From contig NW_025955076.1 of assembly GCF_022376445.1 (NCBI RefSeq), positions 1-64,000 of the forward strand: a stretch of DNA of 64,000 nucleotides, written 5' to 3'. The notes below the pieces were generated by a model. That model was not told the origin of the DNA, made no database searches, and saw only the letters and a program-made list of their open reading frames with translations. The stretch's first letter is position 1. Every line of letters starts with the position of its first letter. Position numbers and translations under genes: made by a program. Of this stretch, positions 58,033 through 64,000 are shown piece by piece. This DNA is from Fomitopsis serialis (Eukaryota > Basidiomycota > Agaricomycetes > Polyporales > Fomitopsidaceae).

Positions 58033-60383
58033 CTATGCCATCTTCCGCCGACGGATCATGAAGCTGGGGACCAGCACGGTCAATGTGGTTCTTCCATGGT
58101 AGGAAGTGAGACGTACGATGAGCGAATGTTCGGGCCGTTGTTGTACTGGAAGAGAATATCGGAGGCCCTTCCCTGAGAACTCGGCTTGATGTCGTAGTTA
58201 AGCAGGAGATAAGCCATCGTCGCCTTCAGGATGTAGGTGGCGAGGAATCTTCCAGGCTGGTGTGACAGAACGTCAGTTACATGCAGTATTTCGCGGAGAC
58301 GTCAGTGACGGTACGCACGCTGTAAAAATATAATCAGCGACCAGCGATGGGTCGTGTGAGGCAGATCACTTACCAAGGATACTTCCCGTGGCCGAAGATG
58401 AGGTAGTGGGGATTCGTGCGGAACATCCCGCTGCTGTTGTTCGCCACGCCACTCGACAGAGTCTCCTGCATGTGTCGCGCCGGTTCGAACTTCAACGGGT
58501 CAGGATAGAACTCCTCGTCGTAGTGCACGCAGAACGGCGACGAGATGTAGGATCCGGCGGGGACGGTGGTTCCATCAGAGAATGTGATGTCCTTCATAGC
58601 CTTTCGAGGGAACTCGCTGCAGAACCCGTCAGTAGAAGCCAAAAACGGACTATTCGCTACCCACTAGTCCCAAGCGCGTTCATGCGAGATGATTCCTTGA
58701 AGAAGCTGTCGGAGAATGGCATGGCATTCATCGCGTTCTTGGTGAAGCCGTGCTTGCCGATCGCAGCCTCAGCTTCCTCTCTCAGAGGCACGATAAACTC
58801 CGGGTATTCCAACAGGTTGTTGATGGCATGGACGAACGACTGTCAGATCGTTAGCGCGGTCGAGAAGGGATGTATCGCGAGTAGCGTACCGCCGCTGTGG
58901 TGTGAATCGTAGCAATGTTGATGACGAGGATACGGATGGCGAGGCGTTCAGGCTGCGACTCGACAGTGTCTGCCGATTCCATGAGCCACATGAGGAGGTC
59001 CGTCTGCAAAGAGCTCTTAATGAATATCGCAAGCACACGTCGCATAGCGGCGCAGTACCCACCGGCTTTTCCAACCAATGTTTCCCGTATTCGGCCATGG
59101 CAGCCTGTCTTTCAGCAATGATCGGCGCGAGGATGTGTAACGACCGCTTGATTTGGGATGGCAATTGAGTAATCATTCTGCCGACGATACTGCGTATCGA
59201 GGTGTTAGTACGGTATCCTTATCTGAGACGCACTGGCAGAACACTCACGGTTGAAGGAAAAAAGGGAATAGGTTAATGATAAAGCCGACGATGGATGTCT
59301 TCATAGCGAACGATTTGCATGTTTCAGTGTAGTGTGCGCTTCGGCCTGCGATCATCGCGATTGAGAACCCAACACCGCCCAAAGAGGAAGGCTTACTGAC
59401 ATGTTGGCGCGCCGACTAAGATACGGTTGAAGGTCCTGGCGATAACGCCTGTCAGGACGTCGAAGGCGTTCATCTCCGTCCATTGATCTGCGATATATGA
59501 GAAGCTGCGACCAAAGCGGTAGATGGGATGCTCACCGCCGCACAGCTTGCCGATGTCATCTTCGATGGCCAGAGGGAGTTCGTCGAGACACTCCTTCACC
59601 AAGTACTCGATATGGCGTGTGAGCTAAGGTGTGCCTTAATATATTTGCCGGGATGCCAGAAAAGAGACGTGCGTACTCTGCCTCTCAGGACGGGGAGATG
59701 GTACGGGTTGTCTTCGATCTGCTGGCCCATGGTATACGGGAGTTGTAATTCCTGTCGGAACTATCTCAGCAGCGCCACTTGGGCATCAGCGCCGTTGACT
59801 CACCTCCCCAGCAGCATGGCGAAGCGATAGAACATCATCCGGCAGATGATACATCTCGTCGACTATGTTTGTTCAGTAAATAGTGTCAGAAGATAGATCG
59901 TTGAGACACGCACTGCATTTCTGGTCCGTGACGATGTAAGTCCACTCGTTCCAAAGCGGGACCCGGAAAGTACGGCCCTTGTACTACGCAGCATGAGTCA
60001 GAGCACAGCAGAACTGGAAGGGCGCACGTACCTTCCGATAGCCCTCGTTGATGATACGCTTCGAGTCGTAGAAGAAACGTATAGCACCTGCCCATGGCCC
60101 CAGCCACGACGGGTACCCGACCGCGGGAATAGAGTTCTAGCGGCAGGTGAGTGGGACCAAGTACGGCGGGCGAGATTGGACGGACCTTCTTCATGAAGAA
60201 AGCAAATATATAGTACAACATCATGAGGTTCACCGCGATGCAGGCGATAACTGTCGGAGACTCCAAGACCGAATGTCGGAAGCCGGAGATGAACCCAGCC
60301 ACGCTAGCGGAGGGCCGCGCAAGCATGTCCTCTGGGTAGAGGTGGGTCGGCAGGACAGGGAACCTGTTCAGAGTGATCGACAT
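58033..60383 (-). CDS. Cytochrome P450 monooxygenase
   Basis: Membrane-anchored heme monooxygenase of a fungal family; substrate unknown. On the complement it starts MSITLNRFPVLPTHL. A hydrophobic anchor (SPTVIACIAVNLMMLYYIFA) is followed by the proline region NSIPAVGYPSWLGPW. Then RTFRVPLWNEWTYIVTDQKC, the I-helix region ILVINIATIHTTA (where the usual AGxxT is altered, as in many basidiomycete P450s), the K-helix motif FKESSR (ExxR), FEPARH, and the heme loop FGHGKYP-C-PGRFLATY. It ends MIRRRKMA before TAG 58033-58035. About 500 residues with at least 12 short introns. The heme-ligating Cys codon is split by two introns around a single base; see the separate entry. No synthase or transporter gene neighbours it, so no pathway can be proposed. 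Confidence 0.9.
58319..58319 (-). other. Candidate 1-nt micro-exon in the P450 heme codon
   Basis: On the complement the exon ending AAGTATCCTTG stops at 58374, before GTAAGTG. The next required codons (PGRFLAT) start CCTGGA at 58256. Direct joining gives TG+CC and the wrong frame. In between lies TTTTTACAG, C, GTGCGT (acceptor, one base, donor). Using it gives TG-C-CCT, i.e. Cys-Pro, with introns of 54 nt (58320-58373) and 62 nt (58257-58318). The competing reading is one 117-nt intron and a lost C next to the CC of CCAGCCTGG. Confidence 0.65.
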
Positions 60384-63300
60384 CGTCGCGGGGCGGGCAG
60401 GTTGGAGGGTCTGCAGCGGGGCCGAGCCCTTTATAGCAGAAGTCGGGCCCCACCTTCAGTACACAGTCAAACTGTGACATACACGCTGACTGCATGATTC
60501 TCTCTGTGCCTCGACGGACCTTGTACTTCGCGGGCGACCGAGTCTTGGAGCCATCAATCACCGCTGGCACGCAGATAACCGATATTACAGACAAGGACGC
60601 CTTACCACCGCAGATAACACGTTTCCGATTCACTGACACCTTGGGCCAGAAAGCCCAGAACCGCGGAACAAACGCCGTAGAAGGCGGTTTCTGGAGACGC
60701 TCGGGGCACAGCAACCCAGGGAATGCTGGCACGGCAGCGCAGGGTCGGAAGGTCGGGATAGGGTTTCGAAGGAGCCTGGGATACGTCAGTCCGACCCGGC
60801 CGTGCATGTATTTGCCTCAGCATGCATAGAAGAGGTATTCCGGCGCTCGAGGCCTCGTTTGAGTCGGAGACGTTACGCTATAACGAAGCCTGGATGTCTG
60901 TGCGCTGTGCGGCCCGTCACGGCCCTTTAATGGTATGCAAATGGAAGATGCCTCACCATGCGTGGGTGGGGATGCGTTCCTGCGCCGGTAGTACGCGCCA
61001 CAGACGTGTCTGGCAAGATTATCCGTGCGCGACGAGCCCTTGCCAGTGCGGAGCCACCCCGCTCGCACGCGCCGTCATAGGGAAAGCGAGCTGGCGCGAG
61101 CTGATGACGTATTCGAGGCGGCGTCCACAGGCTTGGATGTGCGATCTGGACGATGCCTGTTGAAACGTTGAGGTGCCGCATCACAACATACTATTCGGTT
61201 TAGCAGGAGGGCGGGATGTCAAAGGAAGACCCCGTCGTCCCCCGCTGACCGCGCAGGCATAACGGGGGACATTTGCTCCACGTTGCGAAGTGCGTGCACC
61301 GCGTCGCGACGCAGGCGCCCCGTTCGCCGTGGCTTTCGTAAACCAGACGGACTAGAGCTGATTAGCCGGATTATCGCGGCTGAATTGAAGCTTGTGCCGT
61401 GAGCTTGCGCGACTGTCGGTGCACTGAAGCCAAGTAGGACGAGTAGCCACCCAAGTTTAACTGCCAGTGCCACACATGGGCAGCGAGGCCTGGGACACCG
61501 CGACGCGCTGGAGAGTGGGAGAGCGGCGAGATGGGCCGACCCATTTCCGGATAAGCGCCATTCTCCGGACCGCTGTGACAAGGGTGGTCGGGGTCTCCAT
61601 GCAAGTACCACTTTCAGTGATCTGCGAATTTGATTGACGTACGTATAGGTATCGGGGATGCCGCCGGGGAGGGCCCGAGCTCCTAGGATAATCGATAAGC
61701 CCTGACATAGTTTGCCACTTAACCTCAAGCATTTAGACTTACTGATCTTCGGGATCATACACCGTACTGTATACCTCGATAGTCCCCGTGCCCTCTTGCC
61801 CGCGCAACGTCTTTTCTGAGACGCTCTTGTGAAGGTGGGCTCGAGCCAGAGGCAGATCCAACGTCCGAGCGCTGGACCGCAAAAACTCCCGGACAGTCGG
61901 ACGCAAGCCGGCTCTTCGGGGCCTCGTATGGCATCTACGCCAACCGGCAACGAACAGGAGGCAGCATCGAATCCTGCATTGTCCTTCATTCAATCTGCCA
62001 GCATGCAGCTGTCACTCATCGGAAGATGGACGCACCTTTGATATACCTCCGTGAGAGGCGCCACGCCGAGATGTTTCTCACAAGCCCTTTGCGCACGCTC
62101 AGTAATGTGCCTGGATGACACGCTTGGAACTCACCTTTAGAAGACTCGATTATTGCGCTCCGCTCCCTGGACTTGAGCCTCCGTCTCCACATGCCGTGAC
62201 CATGACTGTACTAGCAAGCTGAACACTTCCATGTCAGGATCTCGATGGATGTCCTGGAGTTGGTTCCATTTTCAGGTATGTTCCTGCATGCATGGACTGT
62301 CAATTCGAGTCGGATCGGATCCACCAGACCTTCGCACGGACCAAGGATTCCTGCGGTACTCGGCTTAGGTGAGCCGTAGATCCCCACTGCGTAACCAATA
62401 GGAGAAAATTGCATGGACAGGGTGCATAGCAGCAGCAATCGCCGCTCGCAGTGTTCATCAATCGATTGTGAGAAGAAGCTGGGTTGCATGGTTTGCCACC
62501 ATCTGTCTGGCGGTGAACCAAGTGAAGAATGTGCTATTGACACGACGAGGCCCGTCTCGTGGACTAAGGCCTGTCAATTATGCAACATGCCGTCTCGCTT
62601 GCGACGTAGACGTGACCGACCGTTGTTCGGCCAACGGTCTCATATCCTTGGCTACAGTATCAATGCAAGCATGAAAGGTTCACACATCCAGGTATCCGTT
62701 CCATTCTTGTATATTCCGCTTGTCTTGTCTCCTTTAGAGGTCAGCGTCAAGGCGGGTCCCGAGACACGACGCTAGACAAGGCTGCGCCCCTATCTCTCGC
62801 AGGTGGTACTGCGGCAATAGCCTGTGAGAAGGGGTGAGCTCTCAGAGAATAGAGATAGGGATGATCTACCGGGGACCGCACATTCGTATCATGTACCGGT
62901 TGCAATGCACCATGACGGAGGTACCCGCGAAGTGGACCAATGTGCATCCCCCGTAATGAACTGTCAGCTTAAGCTTGCGTACCTGGTCTATCATGAGTTG
63001 AACACCCCCCTTGACGTAGCGCCAAGCGGCACTGGTGGTGTCTCGGAGGCTACGCCTCAATCCGCAGAGTTGAGTCGTCGCGTTGCGGTCGCGAACTGCG
63101 GCGTCGTCTTCTCTCAGGCAATCAACGCCGTTCTCGATCGCTTCGTAGCCCGGCTCCGAGGGAGAGCGTCGCCCTTCGGCATAGCAAGGGTTCAAGAAGT
63201 GCTTTTCATGAAGCGAACCCTGCAGATCAGCGGACGGGCTAATGAACGGTGGAGGTGCGGGATTCCATACCGGACGTCCGTCATAGACCCGAATTTGTCG

Positions 63301-64000
63301 ATTGCATACCCACCGAAGTGGTGCTCGCTCCACCAGCACGGGGCTGATTCTTCGGACCCACGCATGCGGGTAAATCGAGTCGTGTCACAGCATGGTCACG
63401 GGAGAGACCGGGAGATAGATCTCTTTGTCCGTTCCGCCCGCTGAGGCCCATATGATTGTGGATGCCTTGCGAGCTGTTGAGCTACAGCGGTGATTGTGAT
63501 CCAAAGCGCCGAAGGAACCTCATCTACCAAGCTACTGCTTGCACATTATCGGCCAATTTCACTAACAATCGTGAAGTCCAGGTAGCATATGGGTCCGACA
63601 TGTTCTGTGAATGAACTTACTGCGATCGATCCCATCACACACATAGACCGGAAGAACTCCCAAGGATGAAATGGCCTAGCTGTGGCCCGGAGGTCCAGGC
63701 GTAGCGGTCTCCGCTCCTAATCCTCCGGACGCCCAAGGATTGCGAGTGGTCTCGGTACAAACACGTGTGACCGCACCTGTGAGGGGGGCGAGATCGGCTC
63801 TCCCCAGATTACATTTAGAGGGCGATAGAGTGAACTTTAGTTTGTCAGATCGGTCAATAGATGGGAGATCATACCGGCTTCGAAACCCTGGAGTCCTGTC
63901 CCGTTCGAGGCCGACAGCGTGCGATGGCCGGCGTACTAAGGCACAGTTCATGATGATCGCAGCCTTCCGCCGCAATTGGAGCACTGTGCAGGGACCAACG
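60384..64000. other. No recognisable gene
   Basis: Upstream of the P450 and on to the end. Long frames exist on both strands (+ 62824-63444, - 62866-63339, - 61219-61989) but they overlap each other in places, have Arg/Ser/Pro-biased composition, and match no family I know. No exon-like splice pattern stands out. Confidence 0.4.

Noticed and set aside
6534..60383. Secondary-metabolite gene cluster formed by the AKRs and P450
   Set aside because: No backbone enzyme (PKS, NRPS, terpene synthase), transporter or pathway regulator seen, and the P450 is over 15 kb from the nearest AKR with housekeeping genes between.
61219..61989. 256-codon frame on -
   Set aside because: Biased composition, no known motif, no intron pattern, overlapping other long frames; probably chance in GC-rich DNA.
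62824..63444. 206-codon frame on + and 157-codon frame on - over the same bases
   Set aside because: Mutually overlapping and without family motifs; at most one could be real, and I cannot support either.
1..64000. tRNA, rRNA or CRISPR features
   Set aside because: No cloverleaf with matching B-box, no rRNA-like conserved blocks and no direct repeat-spacer arrays were noticed by eye; a dedicated scan could still find a tRNA.

Overview
The window looks like nuclear DNA of a filamentous basidiomycete (Agaricomycetes, possibly Polyporales). Genes are cut by many 45-65 nt GT-AG introns, exons can be tiny, both strands are used, and the proteins are fungal: plasma-membrane H+-ATPase, Eaf3/MRG15, Mak21/Noc1, Mago nashi, F-box/LRR proteins and a membrane P450. 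There is no sign of bacterial operons, CRISPR arrays, rRNA or tRNA genes.

Layout. 0-4.3 kb: a C-rich degenerate repeat and a decayed F-box/LRR-like gene. 4.36-5.14 kb: a complete mago nashi gene (exon junction complex) with a 6-nt exon. 6.5-16.4 kb: four complete aldo/keto reductase genes (AKR1 and AKR2 on +, AKR3 and AKR4 on -). AKR1 and AKR3 are an inverted duplicate that includes both flanks. 17.9-24.6 kb: left arm of a large inverted duplication, with a truncated Mak21 tail, an F-box gene and AKR5. 24.6-40.6 kb: a single-copy spacer with housekeeping genes, all on the - strand: type-II peroxiredoxin, Eaf3/MRG15, plasma-membrane H+-ATPase, casein-kinase-1-like kinase and two hypothetical genes. 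40.6-47.5 kb: right arm, with a broken AKR6, an F-box gene lacking the aligned start ATG, and the tail of the complete MAK21/NOC1 gene that continues to 50.8 kb. 50.8-58.0 kb: gene-poor, with broken protein-like fragments. 58.0-60.4 kb: a cytochrome P450 whose heme-cysteine codon appears to be split by a 1-nt exon. 60.4-64 kb: nothing recognisable.

The main themes are: a paralogous AKR family spread by direct and inverted duplication, with a shared promoter element about 150 bp upstream of most members; a ~6.8 kb inverted repeat whose two arms have lost different genes; extreme micro-exons (1, 6 and 15 nt); and repeated single-base frame breaks in otherwise well-conserved genes. The last point suggests uncorrected indels in the assembly, so a frameshift alone should not be read as a pseudogene here.

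The identifications rest on reading translated exons and recalling family motifs. Exon joins were chosen by GT-AG signals plus frame continuity and were not tested against transcripts.
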